Below are positions 1 to 9,645 of a stretch of DNA of 64,000 nt, piece by piece (positions within the stretch are counted from its first letter, which is position 1; each line of letters starts with the position of its first letter). The DNA is from Anoplopoma fimbria. Taxonomy: Eukaryota > Chordata > Actinopteri > Perciformes > Anoplopomatidae. The notes under the pieces are model-generated. The model did not search any database, was not told the origin of the DNA, and worked only from the letters and a program-made list of their open reading frames with translations. Made by a program: the position numbers and the translations under genes. The stretch is from the NCBI RefSeq assembly GCF_027596085.1, contig NC_072465.1, positions 7,668,102-7,732,101 of the forward strand, in the 5' to 3' direction.

Positions 1-317
1 CAAAACTTAACCACATGACTTAAGTGCAGACATGAATCATTATAATAAATGGGTAATGCTTCTTGTAATTATTGACTGTCAAACGTTCAGTGTACCTTTA
101 GGACTGTCCAAACAACAAGGAGAGAAGAGTAGTTAGTTCTGAATAGTATTGGCGATGAATTGATGAATATTGTTTTGGTTGGCTCATTTTGTGAGTGTGT
201 AATCCTATTCTTCTACGGCCTCATAAAAAAAAGCCATAAGACAATGACATGGGTTTCAGTTATGACCTATGACCCAAGTCCTTAAAATATAAAAAAGGTA
301 AAATAAAAGTAAAAAAA

Positions 318-369
318 ATATATATATATATATATATATTATACATACATACATACATACATACATACA

Positions 370-400
<31 letters not shown>
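318..400. repeat. (TA)n then (TACA)n microsatellite
   Basis: About 11 TA units are followed directly by about 14 TACA units. This is a compound simple-sequence repeat with no coding potential beyond a repetitive peptide. Confidence 0.95.
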
Positions 401-401
<1 letters not shown>

Positions 402-833
402 AAATAAAGTAATGAAAAGTGAAATGAAATGAAATAAAATGTATGATCAAAGTTATTATTCATAACCTGCCCATCAATTATTGTGCAGTGTCGGTCTGTC
501 ATCATTTTCATCTGTGCATGGAGACAAGACTTCCTCTAGATTGCAATTGACACGCACCGGCAGATGGGACTCGCTGACTGATCCCAGGCCTGCTCACTCT
601 CTACATGCAAGCGTACGTGCGTCGCATAGGTTCGACTCTGCTGTGTGAGATTCACCGATGGACCCACACTGACGCTCCCACCTCTGCGAGGCTCCGACCT
701 CCACTCGGCTTTTACGAATATAGCCTTGTTTTTGTAGGCTATATATTTATATATATATATATATTATATGTATATTTATACATTTAGCTGCAGTTGGTGA
801 GGCGGTGGATGCGTAATTGCGCCACGCTGTCTG

Positions 834-848
834 CTTTTTTTTTTTTTT

Positions 849-898
<50 letters not shown>
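834..898. repeat. Poly-T plus (TA)n microsatellite
   Basis: A run of about 20 T is followed by about 22 TA units. It lies roughly 450 bases upstream of the gpr27 start codon and marks the distal edge of the more GC-balanced 5' region of that gene. Confidence 0.95.
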
Positions 899-899
<1 letters not shown>

Positions 900-900
<1 letters not shown>

Positions 901-1349
901 CTGAAGACAAACGGGAGACCTCCGCCATCGGTTGGGAAATTGAGATGTGTTTTCTGAGCCGCTTGTCTGCCGAACAGCTGATAACCGAGATGCTGTGTAA
1001 AGCTCAGCCGGGCTGCCTCTATTCAGCAGGAGCTGGAACAACGGACAGAAACGCGGTTTGTACCGGACACTTGTGAGATGAAGGACAAGAAGAGAAAAAA
1101 AGAAACAGAAGCTTTTTTATTGGGGGGTTTGTTTTCGGTGGGGATCGCAGCTCACACCGGGATGGAGCCGATGTTGAACGGATGCTTCTGAGTGGAATCT
1201 ACCCCTGAGTGTTTAGAGTGTTCTCCTGGTTTTGTGGATCGTGTTGATTTTCCTTTTTTTTTTTTTTTTTTGATTTCTTTATTTCAGCCTCGGCAGGATA
1301 GTATACTAGTATACTCGATGACTTGATGTGGGGACACGTCAATTCACAG
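900..1349 (+). promoter_or_regulatory. gpr27: Probable gpr27 promoter/5' UTR region
   Basis: Between the (TA)n array and the gpr27 start the sequence is non-repetitive and mixed in composition. No TATA box can be assigned. Near 1253-1288 a long T-rich tract ends in TTTATTTCAG, which has the form of a strong 3' splice site, so a 5' UTR intron ending at about 1288 is possible; no matching donor could be fixed. Just before the gene, 1318-1326 reads ATG-ACT-TGA, a two-codon upstream ORF whose stop overlaps an in-frame ATG at 1326. This is inference from position and motif only. Confidence 0.4.
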
Positions 1350-2480
1350 ATGGCAAACACAAGCGCGTCGTTCGGGGAGAGCAGCGCGTCCCTGCAGAGC
1401 GACGCGTCCGCGGCGGCCTCTGCGGTCAAGCTCGCCTCCCTGGCTCTGATCACGGGCGTCAGCCTGCTGGGCAACGCGTCGCTGTCGCTGCTGCTGCTGA
1501 AGGACAGCTCGCTGCACAAGGCTCCCTACTACTTCCTCCTGGACCTGTGCCTGGCGGACGTGGTGCGCTCCGCGGTCTGCTTCCCGTTCGTGATGGCGGC
1601 GATCAGCGGCGCCGCCGGCGGCTCCGCCTGGCCGTACAGCGCGCTCTGCTGCAAGATCGTCGCCTTCATGTCGGTGCTCTTCTGCTTCCACGTCGCCTTC
1701 CTGCTCTTCTGCGTCAGCGTCACCAGGTACATGGCGATCGCCCACCACCGGTTCTACTACAAGCGGATGAACCTGTGCACGTGCGCGGCGGTGATCTGCA
1801 TGGTGTGGACTCTCTCCGTGGCCATGGCTTTCCCGCCGGTGTTCGACGTGGGCACCTACAAGTTCATCCGCGAGGAGGAGCAGTGCACCTTCGAGCACCG
1901 CTACGTGAAGGCGAACGACACGCTGGGCTTCATGCTGATGCTGGCCGTCATCGTGGGGACGACCCACGTGGTGTACGTGAAGATGCTGTGTTTCGTCTAC
2001 GACCACCGCAAGATGAAGCCGGCCCAGCTGGTCCCGGCGATCAGCCAGAATTGGACCTTCCACGGGCCCGGAGCCACGGGGCAGGCCGCCGCCAACTGGA
2101 TCGCCGGCTTCGGCCGCGGGCCAACCCCGCCGACGCTGGTGGGCATCAGGCAGGCGTCGCACCAGGGCAACAGGAGGCTGCTGGTGCTGGACGAGTTCAA
2201 GATGGAGAAGCGGATCGGGAAGATGTACTACATGATCACGCTGACCTTCCTCGTGCTGTGGGCTCCATACATAAGCGCCTGTTACCTGAGGATATTTGTG
2301 CGGGGCTCTCCGGTGCCGCAGCTCTACCTGAGCGCAGCGGTGTGGATGAGCTTCGCCCAGGCGGGGGCCAACCCCATCATCAGCTTCCTGTTCAACAAGG
2401 AGCTCCGGATGCGCCTCAGAGCCTGTTTCCCCAGCTGCTTGGGAACACAGACCCCCATGGAGCCATACTGTGTCATCTGA
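1350..2480 (+). CDS. gpr27: Orphan G protein-coupled receptor GPR27 (SREB1)
   Basis: Intronless 376-residue class A receptor of the SREB family (GPR27, GPR85, GPR173), whose members are plasma-membrane orphan receptors enriched in the nervous system. Start: the ATG at 1350 gives the family N-terminus MANTS; an in-frame ATG at 1326 would add eight residues. Visible landmarks: N-glycosylation site NTS at 3-5; TM1 with GN at 41-42; LAD in TM2 at 68-70; probable TM3-ECL2 disulphide from Cys100 or Cys101 to Cys179; TRY at 125-127 where most receptors have DRY, as usual in SREBs; a long third loop (about 216-290) holding the SREB block NWTFHGPGATGQAAANW from 234; WAPY in TM6 at 304; NPIIS instead of NPxxY in TM7 at 341; C-terminus EPYCVI. 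Several stretches read closer to GPR173 or GPR85, but the adjacent prok2 and rybp identify the locus as GPR27. The first two thirds of the gene are very GC- and CpG-rich. Confidence 0.93.
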   Translation: MANTSASFGESSASLQSDASAAASAVKLASLALITGVSLLGNASLSLLLLKDSSLHKAPYYFLLDLCLADVVRSAVCFPFVMAAISGAAGGSAWPYSALCCKIVAFMSVLFCFHVAFLLFCVSVTRYMAIAHHRFYYKRMNLCTCAAVICMVWTLSVAMAFPPVFDVGTYKFIREEEQCTFEHRYVKANDTLGFMLMLAVIVGTTHVVYVKMLCFVYDHRKMKPAQLVPAISQNWTFHGPGATGQAAANWIAGFGRGPTPPTLVGIRQASHQGNRRLLVLDEFKMEKRIGKMYYMITLTFLVLWAPYISACYLRIFVRGSPVPQLYLSAAVWMSFAQAGANPIISFLFNKELRMRLRACFPSCLGTQTPMEPYCVI

Positions 2481-3420
2481 CCTGTATATATAGAGTCCAG
2501 TCCCCCAAAAAAATAAATAAATACTGCCAAAGACACATTACATCTTTGTTTCAGAATGTACAGACTGGTCCCCAAAATGTGTTTGCACACGCACACAGGG
2601 ATGTTGTAGAGGGTGAACTCACTTCAGTTTAATTTATCCACTTTTTTTTTTTGTGGCTAAGATTTTACCCACTATTTTGTTCTGACAAAAACTTGAATAT
2701 TATGTAAATAATATCCTAATCAGAATAACTAAAGCTATTTTCCAAATCAATCACTTTTGCCACCTTTTAATTAGTACTGTATTCATTCAAATAATAGGGT
2801 ATAGCCTGTATGCGGACACTTTTACACCCTTTTGAATATATTAACCTTTTTTTTTTTTAAACCGCTACTATATTGGACATGAATGTCACTTTGTCTATCT
2901 GTTTGTAAATTTAAAAATTCTATCCCGGCACACCCATTGGAGGTTGTATGCCTTTTGCAGAACTGATGACTGAAACACAACAGAACTATTTTATCAGCTG
3001 ATTTCTCTACAGCGTCTGTGACACCTAGTCGTTTGGATACCACAAATGAGATGCAGATCTCAATATATTTTTAACGAGGACAGCGTCACATTTGTAAATA
3101 TTGTATAGCCTCTCTTTTTCCCCTCCTTCCTTCTGCTTTTTGTAAACCGCATATGTTGTATATTTCATAATCCATTGGGATTTTTTGTGTTCAGAAGGTG
3201 TCAAAACTCACTTAAAAAGGTATTTTGCAAATTTGTATTCTTCTTCATGGGTCAGTTGTGTTGAGAAATGGGTTGACGCGCTTTTCCTTCATTAGATATA
3301 CAGATGTTCTTTTTCTACAGATATGAACATGAAAATGTTTAACAATTTGGTGCTTTGGAAAGGATGTTTGCATTGTTTGTATTTCTTAGCAAATAAATGA
3401 GAAATGGATGATCAGTTGTT
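2481..3420 (+). other. gpr27: gpr27 3' UTR with polyadenylation signals
   Basis: AT-rich non-coding sequence follows the stop codon. A canonical AATAAA at 3392-3397 is followed within 30 bases by GT-rich sequence, which makes it the best cleavage site. An overlapping AATAAATAAATA cluster lies just after the stop near 2510, and another AATAAA with a G-rich downstream element lies at 3788-3793, so shorter or longer ends are possible. Confidence 0.55.
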
Positions 3421-4439
3421 TTGGTTTATACAATATGCTTTTAACAACATGTCTTTACCTGTTCTGGTTCTGCCCCTGATAGCAGGCTCACCATGCATCA
3501 CTCATCCTGCCCTGTGTGCTCTGGTCAGTGTTTTTCTTATGTTTCCTGGCAGCCCCCTGAGAGCAGGTGTTAGCTTGTTGCATTGGTTTGTAAATGGAGA
3601 GAGGGTGATAGACATGTTTAAAGATTTTCAAGTTGACAGAAAGCAAGAGTTGTATCCTGTAATTGAAAAAAACAAGACTAACATTGGTATCTCAGTGTTT
3701 CTACTGTGGATTTTCTCATGTCCTTGGTATTTACTCTGGGACTTAAAGTTTTTTTAAAGGGCACTCTGCAATTTAAAGTTGCACTTAAATAAAGTTGGGG
3801 GACTCACAAGAGACAGATCAAAAGAAGAATGATAAGAATTAAATAAACAGAGGCAGATATATCTTGATTTTAAGTCTTAAGAATGGGTGAAGCTATGAAT
3901 CCTACAATTCCCATGAAGCAACTGGACAGCGTCCAAACGTCCACTTCTTTCAAATCCCCAACCTGCAGTTGGTAATTCTCACTTGTAGATGTTTTAAGTC
4001 CAAGGGGTTTATCTAAATATTAAACATCTGCTTTCAAAGGCTGAACTACTTGTGACAAGTAAAATTAACTTCATGTGTAAATGGGCAGAGTGCCCCGTTA
4101 AAAACCTGCAGTGTGTTAGATTCAATGATTAAAAATGTGCACGTGGTCGGTATATTTTAGGCTGATTCCAGTATTTTTAGACTCAATATATTTCAATTCT
4201 TGGCAGTGTGGAGAAGGCTTTCAGCATTTAGACCATCATGTTGGGAAATTAAATTTAAGCAAACAGTTAACTGGATATCAAATATGAATACCTGACACAA
4301 TTGCTGGTCAGAATAGACTGTGTCATTTTTCATCATTGACATGTGGCTAACAAACAGTCTTTGGAAAGAACTCCAATACAAACTGCGTGTAAATGCTTAG
4401 TTAAAAAGTTAGTTAGAGGTTTTTCCTTCTCAACAAAGC

Positions 4440-4990
4440 GCTTATTAAAACAGTTAATTAGATTTGTTTCAATACGCTGTTTGCGTGGCACCTGCTTTTT
4501 AATCAAACTCCCGCAAACCCCAATCCCCTCCTCCCTCTTTAAGCCAGCAGCAGGCTATTGATTCAGCTAATTGGTGTTGAATTCATCGACACCGGCCTCG
4601 ATTACACCAAACCGCAGCTTTTAAGGGCTGAGCAGTTCTCTCGGTACACACTTTAATCACTGTGATTTAGCAAGTGTTCTCCTAGCGATGTGATCTGCCG
4701 TCCAACACCGAGCTCCTCAACACACTGCCTGCCCTCCGTGCATCCATAACCATTAGCAACACAACACGCCTGCTTGTTCCTGACAGATGGCTGTGCTCTG
4801 CCACCGGCGTGCCGAGGTCTCGTGGTATAATTGCCGTGGCTCCTCAGCTGCAGGAAGCTCCTCACCTGCACGTGCTCTCGTGCAATGCAAATGCAGGTCG
4901 GGGTATTTTTGGTACATCATGTCGTCCTCAGGGCACGCGGACTCCGCTGTGATGCTGGGGAAATGTGACTCTGTTTGCTGGGCTTTTACT
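4440..4990. promoter_or_regulatory. Candidate conserved non-coding element
   Basis: A repeat-free block of balanced composition stands out from AT-rich flanks. It contains several homeodomain-type cores (TAATTAG near 4455, CTAATTGG near 4567) and an octamer-like ATGCAAAT at about 4885-4892. This density is typical of developmental enhancers, but conservation could not be tested, so the call is inference. Confidence 0.3.
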
Positions 4991-6654
4991 GCTGGCTCTT
5001 TTATTGACCTTTTCAGTTGTTCTAAACACTGAGCAACTACACTGACCTTGGAACTCCTCACTGGGTTTTCCCTAAATGCAATTTGGACGGTTGGAAATTT
5101 AGCTTTTTTTAAAAACGCTACCATGATGAGGTCAGGCTGGGTTGGGTATCCAAAGTTTTTAACTTTCCTTTCTAAAGAAATATCAAAACAAAGAGTTCAA
5201 CATCACACTACAAGGTTGAGAATTGATTCCAAGCATCCTTTTTGCCAAAACATGGCGTCTATAACCACAGTGCAACTCTTAATGCCAAAAATTCAGTTGT
5301 AGCTTTGGTTGTTTTATGCTAGTAGCAGCTAAGGTAGCCTCGAGTCCAACCCGTCTCCTAACAATTTGAATTTCATACATTCCCTAAACTGCATTCTCAC
5401 CTTCATTTTACAAAAACGCAGCAACAAAACAGGATCGTGGTTTGGCTTTCAATAAATGTGTCATATGTAATTAACTTACCTCTATCTAAGTTAAAATAAG
5501 TTATTGATGACTTTTAATTTCATGGACATGAACAGCAGTCTCCTGGATGAAAGTCCCATGTTTGTTTGACCCATCCTTTACGAGCGAAGGAGACTTTTGA
5601 TTAGAGAAGCGTTTTTGCCACACGTTAAACAAACAATGTGATCCGGGAGAACATACGTTTCCCTCGAAACATAACAGACAATGCAGTTTGGTTTAAGGGA
5701 ATGAAACTGCCCCAACCTGAAGCTAGGTAATGTTTGAAGTTTATGCCCAAAAAATTACATCAAAATAGTCGATTCATTATCTGTCAGTTAGCTGATCAAT
5801 TTATTGACTCAGTGTTTCAGCTCTTATTGGGCGATATGATCTTAAAATCATAAACGTTTTCATGGCTTCAGACAGTTCATGGTTAATTTCAACAGTCGTA
5901 TCAACATTACCAGTATTCCTTTAAATGCTCTCGTGTCTCATTTGAATTCACACATGTCCAGAGCCACAGAAGACCAACATTAATTTCAAATGTAATACGA
6001 TTGATATGAGTCATTGTGTTACACATTTGGATAAATCTAAAAATAGCTTTGAGCCTTGAACAAATGCTGCGAATCACAGCCTGACAGTGATTCATTTCAT
6101 AGCTGTCCTACCGTTTCCTGCTGTAAAAAAGACCTGCCAAGGTGAATGGGAGAAAAAAAAGACTCTCTCGCCTCCCCTTGTCTTTCGACCACAATTACAA
6201 TGTTCTCACGCTTTTTTCTTCATCTACTTTGAGGGTAGTGAAAGCAAGAAAAAGTATTGTGGCATGTGTGTTTCGGTTATGAGTGGATAATGAAACTGTA
6301 ACTTGCACGTCACTCAGCATGTCACTTTGTAACCATTGAAGTAAAGTGTGTTTCTCTTCTCGTTTCCCTAGAGGGCAGCTGAAAGCTTAAAAAACTGCTA
6401 CAGAGTACTGCGAGACAGCATGTGTCATTTATTGTTCTTACCAAATATAAATGAGGAAGACTGCTTTTTACCATGTGTATTTTGAGTGCAAAAATCAAAT
6501 AATATATAAATTATAATATATGTAATACAATCAAATTAATTGGATAAATGACTCATGGTGAGCCACACAAATCTTTTTTTTGTGAGGTGTCTATATTTTA
6601 CACCATGAAATGTCATAAATGAAACTGACGAAATAGAGTATATTAATATGCATA

Positions 6655-6665
6655 TATACATATAC

Positions 6666-6718
<53 letters not shown>
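6655..6718. repeat. TACA/(TA)n microsatellite
   Basis: A short run of TACA units leads into about 19 TA units. It lies about 85 bases beyond the likely prok2 poly(A) signal and is outside the coding sequence. Confidence 0.9.
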
Positions 6719-6721
<3 letters not shown>

Positions 6722-6801
6722 CAGGGAGCAGTAAATACATTTAAATATATGTATGTATGTACCTGCATCAAAAAAACTATGCATTATTAAATATATATTT
6801 C

Positions 6802-6807
6802 TTTATT
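6802..6807 (-). terminator. prok2: prok2 polyadenylation signal AATAAA
   Basis: On the minus strand AATAAA lies 64 bases after the prok2 stop codon (TGA at 6871-6873). It would give a very short 3' UTR. No closer canonical hexamer was seen on that strand. Confidence 0.6.
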
Positions 6808-6870
6808 CAAAATAAATAAACAATAATAATAAAAAAAAGCTCTTGAAGGCAGATCGTTAAGTGTTGTCCC

Positions 6871-6996
6871 TCAGAGGTAGTAGTCTGGATACTTGTATGG
6901 CGAGAGACATTTGGTCCTCCCCTCCTCTATGGTGATACACGACAAGTTGGGCAGGCAGGGGCAAGTATGGTGGAGTCTTTTCCCTTTGAAAGGAAT
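6871..6996 (-). CDS. prok2: prok2 coding exon 3 and stop
   Basis: 126 bases including TGA. The acceptor is CTTCTAG|ATTCC. It encodes [18 protein letters not shown], the last four cysteines, and a 12-residue tail after the final cysteine, longer than in mammalian PROK2. Confidence 0.93.
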   Translation of the reverse strand: MPFKGKRLHHTCPCLPNLSCITIEEGRTKCLSPYKYPDYYL

Positions 6997-7370
6997 CTAG
7001 AAGCAGAAAGGGAGACACTTTTGGTAAGAGATTCATTTCATTTTCATCAGGCTTAATGGACAGAGTGGAATGTGCAGAGACTTAGAATAACTTTTATTAA
7101 CTTCTTCTTGGACATCAGTTTTTTTTTCTGGCCTCTTGTGAGAATTTGAAGGCGAGGTGCTTTGAAAGCATCACTGCCATGACTGTATGGGGACAAATCA
7201 TTGTGTGGTGTGTGGGACACTTCACTGTCTGTCGACGATCTCACCTTGTGGCTCATAGGGTGACAGTCTTCTCCTTCCTGTCCCGCTGGCGTGCACATAC
7301 GCAGGCTGCGGATCCACAAACTCACCGCACAACACATCCCTCCTCCACACTGATAGTCCTTTTCGCAGGC

Positions 7371-7459
<89 letters not shown>

Positions 7460-9498
7460 GTTTAGATGCTGTGATTTAATAAAGCATATTAATGAATTAT
7501 GTAAATCAAAAAAATGATTAGTTTTATGGACATGAAGTTACTTTCCAATAATATTTAAAGGTAAAGTGTGCAGCATTTATGGTGATCTATTGGTTGAAAT
7601 TTAATATTTTTTTATTTATTTATTATAAGTATGTTTTATTTAGTGTATATCACCTGAAAATAAGAATTGTTTTAATTCAATTACCTCACAATGAGTTGTT
7701 TATATATAGATATGGAGCAGATCCTCCCACAGAGCCGTCCGCAATGTTTCTACAGTAGCCCAGAATGGACAAAACCAACACTGTATGTATATAGGTTCAG
7801 TCCCGTTTTTTGCGTAGGCCACTGTAGTTTTTCTACACACTTGGTAGTAGAAGTTTCAGTTTGTTGCAAACTAACACACTGCACCATTAAATCTGTCATA
7901 ACAATGTCCCGCTAATAATTGATGCTGACGCTTATTACATGTATTAAAGTTTCTTATTGTGAAAGGAGCAGAGTGCAGGATTTAGTGGCATCTAGCGGTG
8001 AGGTTGCAGATTGCAACCAACTGTATACCCCTTGTCTCACCCCTACCTTTTGGCCATTACTGTCTTGGCTTTTTGCAACCAGAAGCAACATGAGACAACA
8101 ACATTAAAAATCAAAACACTGAATAAGACATTTTGAAGGCGACCGAAAAGGTTACAATTAACTTTCATAAACTGAAAACACACTGTGAAATGGTTTAATG
8201 TTGGTTAAATGTCAAAAACAGCTTAGGTAAATGGTGTTAATCGAAGGAGAAATGTAATTGGTAATTATGTATGTAATGATGTAATGCATACATGTAGTGT
8301 ATGTAATGTTATGTGATGTAATTAAACAATAATATGCTCATTATTATAGTAACAGGAAAAAGCAGGCAGTGTGGTTTAGAGGTTTTAGATGGGTGAGAAA
8401 TGTATTCGTAGCAGCAGGGAAACACACAAAACGCAGACTGGTGTTACCCTAACAGAATATTATGCTAATGGCATGGTGTTATAACACCATTAGTCATATC
8501 ATACCTCAACAAAACACCTCAGGATTGGTGGTGGTTTATTGTCTTGAGTGTCTGGATGAGATGCTGAGTGACAGTTCTCGCTCTGGATGAGATGAAGGGA
8601 ACACAATGAAGAGGAAGAGAAATGATTTCATGTGACAGACGGGGATGAAAATCACTTTCTGTTTCATGGCTGCATGTTCCTCTCTCAGATCACATCACCG
8701 ACCAGAGAGGGCTGTTGTGACAGGAAGGGCTGTTTTATTAGCAAGTAATGGCAACGACTTATGCTCAAAGAATTATGTTAATTCTGATTTGGAAAAGGAA
8801 ATCATTCAAAGAGCTGGGTAAATTTGTATATATATTAAGAAGGGGGGGGCATTATAAACTGATAGATAAACTGCACTTATTATTTTACATTATAGATGCC
8901 CTTATGTTTTTAGAAAAAAAAGGCAAAAATGTGTTGAATATCTGAAATCTATTTTATTTTATATTTAAATATATTAACTTTTTTTTTTTTTTTTCTAAAA
9001 TAAATAGATTTTTATATTATATTGTAAAATGATTGATTTTCAGTACAAGTTATTTTCAATTTTGGTCTAAGCTAAACTTTAAAAGCACAGTAGAATTCAT
9101 TATTCAATTCATTCAATTAGAATCAGAGGATAGATGTTACAATGCTCACATAAAGTATTTTTCTCACTCCTGCAGTGGGACTTTATATACTTATTTGATG
9201 TTTTTATTTTTTCTAGAATATTAGTTATTTAGTTAGATGGGTGAAGTGTAAAATTACAGCAATCCTGATGGTAAGAATTATTGCACATTTTAAGAATATA
9301 TTAAACAGTGAACCTCAGGAAACATTTTCTTATTTGAAAAGCGAGCACTTCCATATTCCCATCAAACCGAGACGTTCCCATTTCCCCCCTCCCCCTTGAC
9401 TCATCTACCTGTTTGCTCCCACTTACCCCTGTGATGACTGCTGAAGATCCGTGAGACACCAGCAGCAGGGTGAAGAACAGTAGGACGAAGGACCTCAT
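6871..9498 (-). CDS. prok2: Prokineticin 2, three coding exons (9427-9498, 7245-7370, 6871-6996)
   Basis: Secreted cysteine-rich ligand for the prokineticin GPCRs, which act in circadian output, neurogenesis and gut motility. The spliced product is 107 residues, the usual family length (105-108). Exon 1 gives a signal peptide (1-19, [19 protein letters not shown]) and the start of the mature protein, AVITG, the hexapeptide stem essential for receptor activation. Exon 2 adds 42 residues (ACEKDYQC...HPMSHK), exon 3 41 residues ending in PDYYL. All ten conserved cysteines are present: Cys2, 8, 13, 14, 26 and 36 of exon 2 and 12, 14, 20 and 30 of exon 3. All junctions are GT-AG and phase 0. Exon 2 and the CPCLPNL motif resemble PROK1 more than human PROK2, but the gpr27 and rybp neighbours support prok2. 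The ORF is open upstream of the chosen ATG; MRS is kept because it gives the normal signal peptide. Confidence 0.93.
7245..7370 (-). CDS. prok2: prok2 coding exon 2
   Basis: 126 bases, 42 codons, both boundaries in phase 0. The acceptor is TGTGTAG|GCC and the donor CACAAG|GTGAGA. The exon encodes six of the ten cysteines and the conserved MCCAVSLW segment. Confidence 0.93.
7373..7453. repeat. (CA)n microsatellite at the prok2 exon-2 acceptor
   Basis: About 40 CA units on the plus strand read as (TG)n in prok2 orientation and end two bases from the exon-2 acceptor AG. On the transcribed strand there is no AG between CTAAAC at about 7465-7460 and the acceptor, so a distant branch point near 7462 is plausible. 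Confidence 0.97.
7557..7915. mobile_element. Dispersed teleost repeat, probably a non-autonomous DNA transposon
   Basis: I recognise phrases of a repeat common in percomorph genomes: GTAAAGTGTGCAGCATTTA at the left, TTTCTACAGTAGCCCAGAATG in the middle, and a right end near CACTGCACCATTAAAT. The copy is decayed and codes for nothing. Family assignment is from memory. Confidence 0.5.
7958..8110. mobile_element. Fragment of the same dispersed repeat, inverted
   Basis: Begins AGTGCAGGATTTAGTGGCATC, followed by a segment with CTAGCGGTGAGGTTGCAG, which I know as the other end of the repeat at 7557-7915. It therefore looks like a second, truncated copy in opposite orientation. Confidence 0.5.
9427..9498 (-). 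CDS. prok2: prok2 coding exon 1: signal peptide and AVITG
   Basis: Encodes 24 residues from Met to Gly of AVITG. The donor is GGG|GTAAGT at 9426. Reading through the donor gives the non-homologous residues VSGSKQVDE, which confirms the exon end. Confidence 0.93.
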
Positions 9499-9559
9499 GA
9501 TGAAGAGCTGTCTCTGTGCTCCCGTGCCCTCCAGGGTGAAAAGTAAGGATGCTGAGGCT

Positions 9560-9645
9560 GTCGGACTTTGTTGCATGTGCATACGTGACAGTCCGCGGAG
9601 GTTTATAAACCCAGCCCGCCATTCAGACACTTGGTGACTCACTCA
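9560..9645 (-). promoter_or_regulatory. prok2: prok2 core promoter region
   Basis: A TATA-like TTTATAAA at about 9602-9609 lies about 105 bases upstream of the start codon, predicting transcription from about 9575-9580. A perfect AP-1-type TGACTCA at 9635-9641 lies just upstream. A CANNTG E-box CATGTG is at 9574-9579, at the predicted transcription start. PROK2 is known to be an E-box-driven clock output gene, so the E-box is of interest, but this hexamer is common by chance. Confidence 0.5.

Larger units (their letters stand above)
1..899. other. Upstream flank of gpr27, no gene seen
   Basis: No coding exon is recognisable on either strand. The stretch is dominated by low-complexity DNA: an AT run followed by a TACA tetranucleotide array near 318-400, another AT patch near 745-782, and a T-run joined to a (TA)n array at 834-898. 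Short ORFs here encode only repeat-derived peptides such as YIYIYI or CMYVCMYV. In mammals EIF4E3 lies next to GPR27, but no EIF4E3 exon was found in this piece. Confidence 0.6.
3421..6801. other. Intergenic region between gpr27 and prok2
   Basis: The two genes converge on this 3.4-kb spacer. No coding exon is supported; ORFs of 60-123 codons lack recognisable domains and composition bias. It contains the alternative gpr27 poly(A) signal at 3788, an enhancer-like block at about 4440-4990, and a compound TACA/TA microsatellite at about 6655-6718 next to the prok2 3' end. The rest is unremarkable AT-rich sequence. Confidence 0.6.
7371..9426 (-). other. prok2: prok2 intron 1
   Basis: 2,056-base GT-AG intron. 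Its 3' end is a long (TG)n tract running straight into the acceptor. It holds two fragments of a dispersed teleost repeat (about 7557-7915 and 7958-8110) and is otherwise AT-rich with no coding exon visible. No alternative extra exon, as in mammalian PROK2 long forms, was recognised in intron 2 (6997-7244, 248 bases). Confidence 0.85.

Noticed and set aside
1344..2162. 272-codon minus-strand ORF and a 434-codon plus-strand ORF overlapping gpr27
   Set aside because: Both are shadows of a very GC-rich real gene. They give Arg/Gly/His-rich low-complexity proteins with no domain, while the other frame encodes a full receptor.
3404..3757. 117-codon ORF after gpr27 with hydrophobic stretches
   Set aside because: It starts at the probable gpr27 poly(A) signal, matches no family known to me, and AT-rich sequence readily gives hydrophobic frames.
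7146..7517. ORF rich in HTHTHT and its VCVCVC complement
   Set aside because: It is the translation of the CA microsatellite plus antisense of prok2 exon 2.
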